Below, one piece after another: positions 26,726-35,675 of a stretch of 64,000 bases of DNA. Below the pieces are notes generated by a model. The model had not been told where the DNA came from. It worked only from the letters and a program-made list of their open reading frames with translations, and did not search any database. The stretch spans positions 930,001-994,000 of the forward strand of contig CAVSPU010000002.1 in the NCBI GenBank assembly GCA_963729815.1, in the 5' to 3' direction. Source of the DNA: DAHUXN01 sp963729815 (GTDB lineage: Bacteria > Acidobacteriota > Terriglobia > Acidiferrales > UBA7541). The stretch's first letter is position 1. Each line of letters opens with the position of its first letter. The position numbers and the translations under genes are program-made.

Positions 26726-26863
26726 ATGCGGCTTGCTCGGTGGAATAGCCGCGTGCGCTCGGCCACATGCGGGAAGGGAATTGCCGTGGAGCTTACAAGT
26801 TCAGCGAGACACTGTTCGCCGATTACCCCTGCGAACGCTCGCAATCATCTTGTAATTGTAAGG

Positions 26864-27583
26864 TCACTTTTTCTCGCGCCGCGCTTTCGACGTGCCGGCG
26901 GTCAAAATCTCAAACCGATAACCCACCCACGGCTCGGTGCGTATGTAGCGCGGATGACGCGGGTCAGGTTCTATTTTCTTTCGCAGCTGGTTGATGAACA
27001 CGCGCAGGTATTCCGTCTCCTCGCCGTAATCCGGCCCCCAGACGGATTGCAACAATCTCCTGTGCGATAATGGCTTTCCAGCGTTGGCCGCCAATTGCCT
27101 CAGCAGTTCAAATTCCTTCGGCGTCAGCCGCACCGTTTTCCCTTTCAGCGTCACGCGCCGGCTCTCGAAATCAATCTGCAATTCACCGGAATCCACTGGC
27201 GCCAATGCCTCTCCCGTGGACGTTCGCCGCAACGCCGCCCGAATCCGCGCCAGCAGCTCTTCGATCCCAAACGGTTTCGTGACGTAATCATCCGCGCCCG
27301 CATCGAGCGCCAGCACTTTATCTTTTTCACCGCTTCTCACGGTCAGCATGATGATCGGAACTTCCGAATGCCTGCGAATTTCCCGGCACGTTTCGAATCC
27401 TCCCATGCCCGGCATGTTCACATCGAGCAGCACGAGGTCCGGCCGCGCGTCTTTCATTTTTTCCAGCGCCTCTTCGCCGCTGGGCGCTTCCGTAATCACG
27501 TAGCCGTTGCTTGCCAGAGTCGTGCGCATCACGCGACGGATTTGCGGCTCGTCGTCCACCACCAAAATGGTCGCCGCGCTCAT
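26864..27583 (-). CDS. kdpE: Response regulator KdpE
   Basis: 239 residues. An N-terminal receiver domain with acidic pocket D10-D11, phosphoacceptor D54 in LVLLDVNMPG and K103-type lysine in YVTKPFG is followed by an OmpR/PhoB winged-helix domain (VRLTPKEFELLRQLAANAG, EYLRVFINQLRKKIEPDP, YRFE). The WGPDYGEETEYLRV segment is typical of KdpE. The ATG overlaps the stop of the upstream histidine kinase by four bases (ATGA), so the two are translationally coupled. It presumably activates the convergent kdpFABC operon. Binding sites could not be assigned by eye. Confidence 0.93.
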   Translation of the reverse strand: MSAATILVVDDEPQIRRVMRTTLASNGYVITEAPSGEEALEKMKDARPDLVLLDVNMPGMGGFETCREIRRHSEVPIIMLTVRSGEKDKVLALDAGADDYVTKPFGIEELLARIRAALRRTSTGEALAPVDSGELQIDFESRRVTLKGKTVRLTPKEFELLRQLAANAGKPLSHRRLLQSVWGPDYGEETEYLRVFINQLRKKIEPDPRHPRYIRTEPWVGYRFEILTAGTSKARREKK

Positions 27584-29040
27584 GTGCGATTCGCCGCGTT
27601 GTGATCGATGGGCAGGCTGAACGTAAACACTGAACCGCGCCCCAATTGGCTCACCACGCCGATTGTTCCTCCATGTGCCTCCACGATCGCCTTCGCGATC
27701 GGAAGTCCCATCCCCGTGCCCTGAATCGTGTAGCGATGATCCCTGCCGCGGTAGAATTTGTCGAAGATCAGCCCCAGCTCCAATTCTTCGATACCGGGTC
27801 CCTGGTCCGCCACGCTCGTCTGCACGAAATTTCCATTGGACTCCGCGCTGATCGTGATTGGTGCGCCCTCCGCAGAATACGCAACGGCGTTCATCACCAA
27901 TTGCACCAGCACGTCCTTCGCCCGATTGATGTCCGCGCGCACGGGCGGCAGATTGTCCGCGACTTGCACGTTCACAGTCCGCGCGCCCAGCAAACTCTTG
28001 CTTTGCTCCAGCGCCGCCGAGATGATTTCTCGAATGGCATGCGGCCTCAAATCCAAATCGACTTCGCCGGCCTCCAGCCGCGCCATTTCCGCCGCTTCTC
28101 CCACCAGGAAATTCAGCCGGTTGGCCTCCTCATTGATCACCGTAAGCAATTCCTTCTGCTGCGCCGCATCGAGCGGCGTCACCCCGAGCAAACTCGTCAC
28201 CGAGGCCTTGATCGATGTCAGCGGCGTGCGAAAGTCGTGCGTGATCGAATCCAGGAGCGCCGATTTCAGCCGTTCGCCCTCCTGCGCCGCTTCCGTCTTT
28301 CCCAGTTGTTCGATGGCCCGCGCTCTCTCAATGGCAATCGCAATCAGCGTCCCCAGCGCTTCGAGCGATTGCCGCGACAAAATCCTTCCCGATATTCCCA
28401 GGCTCCCGATGATTCGCACGCCCAGCCGGATCGGCGCGAAACACAAGCTGTTCGCGGCATCCACCTGTATCTCTTCACGCCCGATCACCGCCTTCAGCTT
28501 CTCCGCGTCCAGTTGTGGAATGTCCAGGCCTGAGCGGTACACTTTCTGTTTCTCGCCCAGCAGAATCGCCGCCGCTCCCACTTCAAACGAGTCCACGATC
28601 TGCCGCGGTATCGCGTTCAGCAATTCGATCGCGTTTCCCGCGCTCAGCAATTTCTGGCTGAAGTCATAGAGTTTCTCGATTTCGCGCGTTCGCCGGTTCG
28701 CCTCTTGCGCCAATTGCCGCGCCCTCGCTGCAAGCTGGCTTCCTAGGATTGCCGTCGCCAGGAAAACAAACAGCGCCACCCAGTTCTCCGGATCCGCAAT
28801 CGTGAGCGTTCCAATCGGCGGCAAAAAGTAGAAATTGAGCGCGAACACCGCCGCGACAGACATCGTGAACGAAACCGCAATTCCCCAGACCGCCGAAACT
28901 GCGAGGATCGCCAGCAGTAGCGTCAGCGCAACCGTCGTGGCGTTGACGTGTAAAATCTTGTAGTAAAAAAACGTGATGAACGCCACTATTGCGAGGGACA
29001 CTACAAATCCCGGGACACGGCTGGTAAGGAGCCTGCGCAT
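27580..29040 (-). CDS. KdpD-like sensor histidine kinase lacking the N-terminal KdpD/Usp region
   Basis: 486 residues. Four transmembrane helices of the DUF4118 type (residues about 10-105, with NFYFLPPIGTLTIADPENW) are followed by a GAF-like segment (about 130-240), the HisKA domain with phosphoacceptor H268 in DSITHDFRTPLTSIK, and an HATPase domain (VMNAVAYS, VADQGPGIEE, GTGMGLPIAKAIVEAHGG). This equals the C-terminal half of E. coli KdpD. The missing N-terminal KdpD domain and Usp domain are encoded by the divergent gene at 29084-30214. It is coupled to kdpE by a four-base overlap. Confidence 0.9.
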   Translation of the reverse strand: MRRLLTSRVPGFVVSLAIVAFITFFYYKILHVNATTVALTLLLAILAVSAVWGIAVSFTMSVAAVFALNFYFLPPIGTLTIADPENWVALFVFLATAILGSQLAARARQLAQEANRRTREIEKLYDFSQKLLSAGNAIELLNAIPRQIVDSFEVGAAAILLGEKQKVYRSGLDIPQLDAEKLKAVIGREEIQVDAANSLCFAPIRLGVRIIGSLGISGRILSRQSLEALGTLIAIAIERARAIEQLGKTEAAQEGERLKSALLDSITHDFRTPLTSIKASVTSLLGVTPLDAAQQKELLTVINEEANRLNFLVGEAAEMARLEAGEVDLDLRPHAIREIISAALEQSKSLLGARTVNVQVADNLPPVRADINRAKDVLVQLVMNAVAYSAEGAPITISAESNGNFVQTSVADQGPGIEELELGLIFDKFYRGRDHRYTIQGTGMGLPIAKAIVEAHGGTIGVVSQLGRGSVFTFSLPIDHNAANRT

Positions 29041-29083
29041 CGGCTTATTCTAATCTAGGAACGCCGGAGCCCATAGGGGAGCT

Positions 29084-30214
29084 GTGCCTGTGCCAAAGAC
29101 GCCCGAACAATGGCTGGAAGCTGTCTCTCCGAAGAAACAACTCCGGGGCAATCTGAAGGTCTTTCTCGGCTACGCGCCGGGCGTTGGCAAGACTTTCACG
29201 ATGCTCAGCGAAGCCATTCGCCGCCACGGCCGCGGCGAAAACGTCGTCATCGGCATTATCGAGACTCACGGCCGCAAGGGCATCGCCGAACTTGCTGCCC
29301 AGCTTCCTTCCGTTTCTCGCAAGAAAATCGAGTACAAGGGCACACTGTTCGAGGAAATGGACACCGATGCCATCGTGGCGCTCCATCCCCAAATCGTGCT
29401 CGTCGACGAGCTGGCGCACACCAACATTCCCGGCAGCAAGCATCGCAAGCGCTACGAGGACGTCCGCGAGATTATTTCTGCCGGCATCGACGTCCTTTCG
29501 ACGCTCAATATTCAGCATCTCGAGAGCATCGCTCCCACCGTGCGCACCATCACCGGCATTCAAGTGCGCGAAACGGTCCCGGATTGGGTCGTCCGCACCG
29601 CCGATGAAGCCGTCATGGTCGACCTGACTCCCGAGGCCCTCCAGAACCGCATGATGCGCGGCGATGTCTACACCACCGAAAAAGTCGAGCAGGCCCTGAA
29701 GAACTTCTTTCGCCGCGGCAACCTGATCGCGCTTCGTGAACTCGCCCTCCGCCAGGTCGCCGAGCAAGTGGATCGCACGCTCGAATCCTACATGGAGCAA
29801 AAGGAAATCGATGAAAATTGGGCCGTCCGCGAGCGCATTGCCGTCTGCGTCAGCTCCCACCCTCGTGCGCAATACTTGATCGCTCGCGCCGCTCGCATGG
29901 CCCGCCGCATCGACGCGGAACTTTACGCCATCTACGTCGATGTCGGCCAGGATACCAATACCGTAACGGAGAAGACCCGCGACGCCAATTTGCAATTCGC
30001 CGAAAGCCTCGGCGCAAAGGTCGTGCGCGTCAAAGGCGACAATATCGCTGTGCCTGTCGCCAATTTCGTTCGCGACAAGCACATCACGCAAGTCATCTTC
30101 GGACGCTCCGCCGTCGAAGGCTGGCGCAAATTTCTCTACATGACCGCGATTAATCGCTTCCTTCGCGCCGCCCCCGCCGTCGACGTCCACATCGTCACCC
30201 AGGAACCCGACTAA
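29084..30214 (+). CDS. Stand-alone KdpD N-terminal sensor domain fused to Usp domain
   Basis: 376 residues with GTG start at 29084 (AGGGGA just upstream); GTG 29090 is an alternative. Residues about 20-230 are the KdpD sensor domain with Walker A GYAPGVGKTFTM (K36) and Walker B IVLVDELAHTN, and the family block KHRKRYEDVREIISAGIDV. Residues about 247-370 form a universal-stress-protein domain (RIAVCVSSHPRAQYLIARAA, VRVKGDNIAVPVANFVRDK). In E. coli KdpD these two domains precede the membrane helices in one chain. Here they are a separate cytoplasmic protein, transcribed divergently from the kinase (43 bases between starts). It may act as a potassium or stress input module in trans. Confidence 0.92.
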   Translation: MPVPKTPEQWLEAVSPKKQLRGNLKVFLGYAPGVGKTFTMLSEAIRRHGRGENVVIGIIETHGRKGIAELAAQLPSVSRKKIEYKGTLFEEMDTDAIVALHPQIVLVDELAHTNIPGSKHRKRYEDVREIISAGIDVLSTLNIQHLESIAPTVRTITGIQVRETVPDWVVRTADEAVMVDLTPEALQNRMMRGDVYTTEKVEQALKNFFRRGNLIALRELALRQVAEQVDRTLESYMEQKEIDENWAVRERIAVCVSSHPRAQYLIARAARMARRIDAELYAIYVDVGQDTNTVTEKTRDANLQFAESLGAKVVRVKGDNIAVPVANFVRDKHITQVIFGRSAVEGWRKFLYMTAINRFLRAAPAVDVHIVTQEPD

Positions 30215-30454
30215 CCCGCCGCCGGCGGACGATTTCCGGCCTTTTCTCGTCGGTTTCATCGCTCATTCTCCGCCGCTTGAGTTCCTGTAGGTCTATGACT
30301 CTAATCACATCCGCAATGCGCATCTTCAAGAATTAAGACGCGCGTCAGATAAGTTTTCTCTTAATTTCAGCGCCCGTGTTCCTGCCGAAATCCCATCGCC
30401 GAGATTACATAACTATTACAATAGCCGCTCCGCGTTCGTGTTACGTTCGAAATC

Positions 30455-31360
30455 ATGAACATCTTTGAACACGACAAAACTTTTTCTCAACCCGTTAATT
30501 GGACCACCACTTTAATCATGCTTGGCTTTCATATCGGCGCCATTGCTGCGTTGTTTATGTTCAGTTGGAAAGCGCTTGCGCTGGCTGTTTTCCTTTGGTG
30601 GGTTGCCGGCAGTCTCGGCATTGGCATCGGCTATCATCGCTTGCTCACTCATCGTGGCTACAAGACTCCGAAGTGGATGGAGTACTTTCTCACCATCTGC
30701 GGCACGTTGGCCCTGGAAGGCGGACCCATTCCTTGGGTCGCCACGCACCGTGTCCATCATCAGAACACGGACAAAGAAGGTGATCCGCATTCGCCTCGCG
30801 ATGGCGGTTTGTGGGCGCACATGGGCTGGATTATGACCGGACGCGCCATGCACAACAATGCGAAAGACCTCCTGCCCTTTGTTCCCGATCTGCGCAAGGA
30901 CCGGTTTCAAGTTTGGATCAGTGAATGGCACTGGATTCCCATCACTGTGCTCGCCGTTGTGCTCTTCGCGATTGGCGGCTGGCAATTTGTATTCTGGGGA
31001 ATCTTCTTGCGAACAGTCGTCGGCCTGCATTCCACCTGGCTCGTAAACTCCGCCACGCACATGTGGGGATCGCGGCGGTTCATCACTGCCGATACATCCA
31101 AGAACAGTTTTTGGGTCGCCATACTTACCTTCGGCGAAGGATGGCATAACAATCACCACGCGGTTCCGCAAGCCGCGCGTCACGGCATTGCCTGGTATGA
31201 AGTCGATTTGAACTGGTACGGAATTTGCGCTTTGCGCGCCCTCGGCCTCGTCTGGGACATCAAGCGGCACAAAGTCGGACAACCGGGAGGCCGCCACGTG
31301 GCGATCGCGGGCAAACCTTCGCAAGCCGCGGCTCCACTCGCAATTTCCGCCGGCGACTGA
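30455..31360 (+). CDS. Acyl-CoA/acyl-lipid fatty acid desaturase
   Basis: 301 residues. Membrane di-iron desaturase with the three histidine boxes HRLLTHRGY (about residue 61), HRVHHQNTDKEGDPHSP (about 98) and GEGWHNNHHAVP (about 229), and four hydrophobic segments around them. The family introduces a cis double bond, usually delta-9, into saturated acyl chains, controlling membrane fluidity. It is preceded by a 240-base intergenic region and stands between the potassium regulators and a two-component system on the same strand. Whether the pair downstream regulates it is unknown. No strong ribosome site is visible before the ATG. Confidence 0.93.
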   Translation: MNIFEHDKTFSQPVNWTTTLIMLGFHIGAIAALFMFSWKALALAVFLWWVAGSLGIGIGYHRLLTHRGYKTPKWMEYFLTICGTLALEGGPIPWVATHRVHHQNTDKEGDPHSPRDGGLWAHMGWIMTGRAMHNNAKDLLPFVPDLRKDRFQVWISEWHWIPITVLAVVLFAIGGWQFVFWGIFLRTVVGLHSTWLVNSATHMWGSRRFITADTSKNSFWVAILTFGEGWHNNHHAVPQAARHGIAWYEVDLNWYGICALRALGLVWDIKRHKVGQPGGRHVAIAGKPSQAAAPLAISAGD

Positions 31361-31471
31361 ATCGCTCGCCCGGCCCCAATGGTGCCCGCGGCAGGCCGCG
31401 GTTGCCGGAAACTGTTCTTGCGGCTTCTCCTGATGTCGTGCTGACTCGACTCTGGCGTAAACTATGGTGTC

Positions 31472-32377
31472 ATGCGCATAACGCGCCGCACCAAAGCCAT
31501 CGCGTTCTTCATCGCCCTGGGCGTTTGTCTCGTCGCCCTGGCCGTCGCTCTCAATGTCACCTGGGTCATCGACCACTGGCGGCAGGTTGTCCCTCTCATC
31601 CTCGGCTTCATTCTTTTTGGATTGCTTATCGCGGGCCTTACGGTCAACACAATCTTCCTTGTCCGCGAGATTCGGCGAAATGAGCAGCAGGACAGCTTTC
31701 TCAATGCCGTCACCCACGAATTAAAAACGCCCATCGCCTCCATTCGCCTTTACCTGGAAACTCTGCAGAGCCGCAAATTGGATGACGCCAAGCGCCTCGA
31801 TTTTTACCGCATCATGCTCGAGGATACCGATCGGTTGCTGGGAACTGTCGACCAGGTCCTCAAAGCCGGAGAAGTAAAGCATGGAATCGCGAGAAAGAAC
31901 TGGCAGGAGGTCCAATTCTCCACGATTGTCCGCGACGTCCTTGCTCTCGCGCGCGTGCGCCAAAATTTATCTCCAGAGGCATTGCGTTTGGGCGTCATTC
32001 CTCCGGCGGAAATCACGGTCATGGGGAATCCCGAGGAGCTCCGCACCGCTGTATTCAATCTTCTCGACAACGCCATCAAATACTCCGGCGACAAGAAAGA
32101 CATCGTTGTCGATCTGCTTTCGCCAAATATCGACACCGTTTTGCTGCGCGTCCACGATCAGGGCGCCGGCATCTCGCGCAACGAACTCAAGCGCATCTTC
32201 AGGCGCTTCTATCGCGCGTCGAGTCCCATTACGGACAAGGTGCGGGGAACTGGCCTTGGTTTGTTCATCGTCCGCTCCATCGCGCGCCACTATGGCGGCG
32301 ACGCCTATGCCGAAAGTGACGGTGAAGGGCGCGGCAGCACCTTCACCATTCGTCTCCCCAGGGTGTACCACGCGTGA
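31472..32377 (+). CDS. Sensor histidine kinase without extracytoplasmic domain
   Basis: 301 residues. Two transmembrane helices (about 9-30 and 39-64) are separated by only a few residues (IDHWRQ), so there is almost no periplasmic sensor. They are followed by HisKA with phosphoacceptor H82 in AVTHELKTPIASIRLYLE and an HATPase domain (VFNLLDNAIKYS, VHDQGAGISRNE, GTGLGLFIVRSIARHYGG). The signal is probably sensed in or at the membrane. A TAAACT -10-like box (31458-31463) ends eight bases before the ATG and no ribosome site is present, suggesting a leaderless message. Its stop overlaps the GTG of the response regulator. Confidence 0.9.
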   Translation: MRITRRTKAIAFFIALGVCLVALAVALNVTWVIDHWRQVVPLILGFILFGLLIAGLTVNTIFLVREIRRNEQQDSFLNAVTHELKTPIASIRLYLETLQSRKLDDAKRLDFYRIMLEDTDRLLGTVDQVLKAGEVKHGIARKNWQEVQFSTIVRDVLALARVRQNLSPEALRLGVIPPAEITVMGNPEELRTAVFNLLDNAIKYSGDKKDIVVDLLSPNIDTVLLRVHDQGAGISRNELKRIFRRFYRASSPITDKVRGTGLGLFIVRSIARHYGGDAYAESDGEGRGSTFTIRLPRVYHA

Positions 32378-33129
32378 GCCGGATTCTTATCGTTGAAGAT
32401 GAATCCCATCTCGCGCAGGGGCTGCGCTTCAATCTGGAAGCGGAAGGCCATTCCGTGCAGATTTGTGACAAGGGCGAGGATGCGCTCAAGCGCGTTCTTG
32501 TGGACGGCGAAGTTTTCGATGTCCTTGTGCTGGATGTTATGCTCCCGGGCAAGGATGGCTTTTCGGTTTCGCGTGAATTGCGTGATGCGCAGAACTTCAC
32601 GCCTCTCCTCATGCTGACGGCCCGCGGACGCCCCGAAGATGTCCTCAAGGGATTTGAATCCGGTGCTGACGATTACTTGCCCAAGCCATTTAACCTGGCG
32701 ATTTTGATCGCCCGGATCGACAGTCTATTGCGCCGCAAGAAGTGGCTCAGCCCCTCGCATTCCGCCTCGGCGGAACATCCGGAGCCCGCGGCCGATTCTC
32801 CGGACGTCTTTCGCTTCGATGACAAAGTCGTGGACTTTCACAATTTCCAGTTGCATGTCGGTGGCCGCGTCATTCCCCTGACCCTGATGGAATTGGAATT
32901 GTTTCGCTGCCTGATCCGCGGCAGCGGTCGTCCCGTCTCCCGCAAGAAAATCCTGCGCGACGTTTGGAATCTCCACGAAGACACCGACACACGCGCCATC
33001 GATAACTTCATCGTCCGTTTGCGCCGGTACATTGAGCGCGACCCTTCCAAACCCCGTTTTCTGCTTACCGTTCGAGGCTTAGGGTACCGTTTCGTTCCCA
33101 ATCCCAGCCTCGAGAATCCGCGCCGCTAG
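32374..33129 (+). CDS. OmpR/PhoB-family response regulator
   Basis: 251 residues from GTG 32374, overlapping the kinase stop by four bases (GTGA). The receiver domain has E8-D9, phosphoacceptor D54 in VLVLDVMLPGKDGF and the conserved lysine in YLPKPFN. The DNA-binding domain carries IPLTLMELELFRCLIRGSG, DTDTRAIDNFIVRLRRYIE and GLGYRFVPNP. A Pro/Ala/Ser-rich linker of about 25 residues joins the domains. Cognate partner of the preceding kinase. Target genes are not evident; the upstream desaturase and the downstream secreted protein are candidates by position only. Confidence 0.93.
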   Translation: MSRILIVEDESHLAQGLRFNLEAEGHSVQICDKGEDALKRVLVDGEVFDVLVLDVMLPGKDGFSVSRELRDAQNFTPLLMLTARGRPEDVLKGFESGADDYLPKPFNLAILIARIDSLLRRKKWLSPSHSASAEHPEPAADSPDVFRFDDKVVDFHNFQLHVGGRVIPLTLMELELFRCLIRGSGRPVSRKKILRDVWNLHEDTDTRAIDNFIVRLRRYIERDPSKPRFLLTVRGLGYRFVPNPSLENPRR

Positions 33130-33336
33130 TATCTCGAAGACCTCCAGAAATTACGCCTCGCACCCAGCAGGATAATCATTTCGAAACACCTGGCCCAGAT
33201 TGGAACTGAAGTACTAGTGTTTCATTCCGGACCAATCCGCAAAATGGCGCATGCTTCCGACATGCGTGTCCATTACTGAGTAAGCCTTCCGGGACAGTCG
33301 GCCGCAGACAAAATTGGACGAGGGGAGAAAAGTTCA

Positions 33337-33780
33337 ATGAAAGTTTCGTGGAGAGCTGTTTCAGGGGTCGTGCTCAGCGCTGTGATTGCGTTGGTGGTGA
33401 TTGCGCCTGGCCTTCAGGCAGGGCCGGCTGCTCAGGATAAATTTACGTTGCCGTTCGATGCTCAATGGGGGAAAACGTCGCTTCCGGCAGGCGTGTATAC
33501 GCTTTCGGTCGATCGCCTGACTTCGAACGGAACGATCCACGTCGCCCGTGGAACCCAATCTGTGGGCATTATGCTCCCGCAGCTGTTTGACTACACTCAA
33601 AATCAGAGCAAGAATCCCGAATTAGTTTGCATTCGCAACAATGGAGTGGTCACCGTCCGCGCCTTGCGCTTGCCCAGCGTTGGCACGTTCTATTTTCCTC
33701 TGCCGAAGGACTTGAAGGTTTTCATGGCGCAGCAGCCGCAGATGATTGAGACCGTCTCGCTCGAAGCAACCGGCGAATAG
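33337..33780 (+). CDS. Secreted protein of unknown function
   Basis: 147 residues, strong AGGGGAG ribosome site. Signal peptide MKVSWRAVSGVVLSAVIALV... with cleavage near PGLQAG. The mature part begins AAQDKFTLPFDAQWGKTSLP followed by AGVYTLSVDRL, a beta-rich pattern (protein shaped by a conserved LP(A/V)GxYTLxV core) seen in many acidobacterial exported proteins of unknown role. No cysteines pair up and no catalytic motif is seen. A structured element ending in a T-run follows the stop by about 45-100 bases and probably terminates the transcript. Confidence 0.75.
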   Translation: MKVSWRAVSGVVLSAVIALVVIAPGLQAGPAAQDKFTLPFDAQWGKTSLPAGVYTLSVDRLTSNGTIHVARGTQSVGIMLPQLFDYTQNQSKNPELVCIRNNGVVTVRALRLPSVGTFYFPLPKDLKVFMAQQPQMIETVSLEATGE

Positions 33781-33825
33781 CTCCGCCACCGGCGGTTCGC
33801 ACCCAGGGCCATCGAATACTTCGAG

Positions 33826-33880
33826 GCCGGATGAGGGAAGACCCCCTGCAAAGGGCGTTCGCCCAAAGTCCGGCTTTTTT
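33826..33880 (+). terminator. Branched terminator or structured RNA element
   Basis: Outer stem GCCGGA (33826-33831) with TCCGGC (33869-33874), enclosing two small hairpins, GAGGG-AAGA-CCCCC and GGGC-GTTC-GCCC (33853-33864), followed directly by TTTTTT. It lies between the secreted protein (stop 33780) and the VWA gene (start 33918) and is most simply a rho-independent terminator, though its three-way-junction shape is more elaborate than usual. Confidence 0.55.
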
Positions 33881-33917
33881 AGTTTCGTTCGACTTCGCGG
33901 TCAGCCCTGCGTAGGAT

Positions 33918-35000
33918 GTGAAACGAAGCAGCTCGGTGAATCGGTTTGCGCCCGCCAGCGCCGCTCATGAAGGTGCGCATTTGACTTCGCTCGCATACTG
34001 GCTTCCAAGAGCCTTTGTCGCGACATTCTGCTTTCTAGCCTCGGCATTCCCGATCGTCCCACGTCAGCAGGCAACCGGTGGATCTGCGGGCGGGTTCATT
34101 AAATCCACATCGATAGTCGTGAATCTATATGCCATCGTTGAAGGACACCACGGCCAGTTGATTCGAGATCTGAACAAGTCTGATTTCGAACTGAATGATG
34201 AGTCGAGTGCGCAGAAAATCGAATACTTTTCGCAAGAGACGAATGTGCCGTTGAGTTTGGGCATCGCGCTGGATACCAGCGTAAGTCAGGCTCATTTGCT
34301 GGCGACGGAGCAGGGCGCGGCGAAAAGCTTTTTGCGTTCCGTCTTGCAGCGTGGCGATCAGGCGTTCGTGATGAGTTTCGACGTCGATGTGCGCTTGCTC
34401 AAGGATTTTACCGGCGCGCCCGGTGAATTGGCTCAGGCGATTGATTCCGCGGAAATCAACGAAACAGGAAAAAGCATCCTGCAGGCGAATGTGGCGGCCT
34501 CCACGGGAGGCACGCATCTCTATGACGCGGTTTATCTGGCCTCCAATGAATTGATGAATGCACGCCATGGGCGCGAGGTGTTGGTGCTGGTGACCGACGG
34601 GGAGGATCAAGGCAGCAAGAGCAATCTGCAAGAATCAATCGACGCGGCCGAAAAGGCCAACGTGATCGTTTATTCCATTGTCGTAAGCGATCCGGAGTTT
34701 TACTCCTTGATGGGCGTGGCATATCACGGCGACGCGCAAGTTCGCAAGCTCGCTCGTGCAACGGGAGGCCGCACGATTCGAGTGAGATCCATCGAACAAA
34801 TTGGGCAGGCGTTCGAGCAGATCGAGCGCGAGCTTCGTTCGCAATATCGGCTGGGCTATTCTCCCGCGAATCTGCGCCACGACGGCTCCTTTCGGCGGAT
34901 TCATCTGAAAGTCCGCGGGCACAATTACATTGTCCGGACCCGCACTGGCTACTACGATCTCAGCAACGAGAAGACGAGCATGAAGAGTTCCGCTCAGTGA
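33918..35000 (+). CDS. VWFA-related acidobacterial exported protein (TIGR03436-like)
   Basis: About 360 residues from GTG 33918; a later start near 33981 (LTSLAYWLPRAF) is possible. A hydrophobic export segment (ATFCFLASAFPIVP) is followed by a conserved N-terminal module (VVNLYAIVEGHHGQLIRDLN, DFELNDESSAQKIEYFSQE) and a von Willebrand A domain with the metal-binding MIDAS motif DTSVS in LGIALDTSVSQAH and VTDGEDQGS. The C-terminal part ELRSQYRLGYSPANLRHDG ends the typical family layout. This two-part architecture is characteristic of Acidobacteriota and is one of the best taxonomic clues in the window. The protein likely binds partners outside the cytoplasm; function unknown. Confidence 0.88.
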   Translation: MKRSSSVNRFAPASAAHEGAHLTSLAYWLPRAFVATFCFLASAFPIVPRQQATGGSAGGFIKSTSIVVNLYAIVEGHHGQLIRDLNKSDFELNDESSAQKIEYFSQETNVPLSLGIALDTSVSQAHLLATEQGAAKSFLRSVLQRGDQAFVMSFDVDVRLLKDFTGAPGELAQAIDSAEINETGKSILQANVAASTGGTHLYDAVYLASNELMNARHGREVLVLVTDGEDQGSKSNLQESIDAAEKANVIVYSIVVSDPEFYSLMGVAYHGDAQVRKLARATGGRTIRVRSIEQIGQAFEQIERELRSQYRLGYSPANLRHDGSFRRIHLKVRGHNYIVRTRTGYYDLSNEKTSMKSSAQ

Positions 35001-35151
35001 AGCGGAATCTGCTGCCCCGCCGGGAACATCGAGGCCCCGAACATAAGTGCTGACCTGGGTTTGCGAACACACGCAAGATTTTGTCATCGCCCCCAGTCTC
35101 GGGGCGCCCGTCAGGCTATCCTGAGATAGAGTCACAATAAGAATAAACAGA

Positions 35152-35157
35152 TATAAT
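35152..35157 (+). promoter_or_regulatory. -10 box of the deaminase gene
   Basis: Consensus TATAAT at 35152-35157, eight bases before the ATG at 35166. The predicted transcript start falls at or next to the start codon, implying leaderless translation. The -35 region is weak (GAGTCA near 35129). Confidence 0.5.
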
Positions 35158-35165
35158 CGTTGTGT

Positions 35166-35675
35166 ATGATTCCTGCTTCCTACAGACCGCGGAAAAAGTT
35201 CATGGAGCTGGCTGTCGCGGAGGCCAAGCGCGCCGGTGACCGCGGAGACTATCCGATTGGAGCGGTCATCACGCGCCTTACGGGCGGCCGCGAAGTGGTC
35301 ATCGCCAGCGCCGGTAACCGGGTTAAAACCTCGGGATCAAGCATCAAGCATGTCGAGTTGGAGACGCTCAAATATGTATCCAGCGGCTATGGCCGGTATC
35401 TGCCCGACTTTGTCCTCTACTCCACGCACGAGCCTTGTGCCATGTGCGCCGGCGCCTGCGTGTGGTCTCGAATTGGCGCGGTCGTCTACGGCGTTTCTCA
35501 AGAAGACATTGCCGCTTATGGACGCAAGCGCGGCACGGAAGACTTCAAGTGGCGAGCTTGTCTCATCTCCTGTCGGCTCGTCTTCGAAAAGGGCAATCAT
35601 CGCATTCCCGTCACCGGCGGTTTTCTCCGCCAGGAATGCCAAAAACTCTTCAGCTACAGGCCTGCGCACCGGTAA
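35166..35675 (+). CDS. Nucleoside/cytidine-type zinc deaminase
   Basis: 169 residues. Deaminase fold with the zinc motifs H62-V-E64 (in SSIKHVELETLKY) and P90-C91-x-x-C94 (STHEPCAMCAGAC). The cytidine/guanine/tRNA-adenosine deaminase families usually have HAE; valine at the middle position is uncommon but the catalytic Glu and all zinc ligands are kept. The C-terminal part (LISCRLVFEKGNHRIPVTGG) resembles guanine deaminase or CMP/dCMP-like members more than TadA. Substrate cannot be decided from sequence. ATG 35166 is preferred over the preceding TTG because of the TATAAT box. Confidence 0.85.
   Translation: MIPASYRPRKKFMELAVAEAKRAGDRGDYPIGAVITRLTGGREVVIASAGNRVKTSGSSIKHVELETLKYVSSGYGRYLPDFVLYSTHEPCAMCAGACVWSRIGAVVYGVSQEDIAAYGRKRGTEDFKWRACLISCRLVFEKGNHRIPVTGGFLRQECQKLFSYRPAHR

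Noticed and set aside
29045..30259. 404-codon reverse frame
   Set aside because: Shadow of the KdpD/Usp gene, which has Walker motifs on the plus strand.
33826..33880. c-di-GMP (GEMM) riboswitch
   Set aside because: A GCAAAG-like stretch is present but the two-helix GEMM core and its tetraloop receptor are missing.
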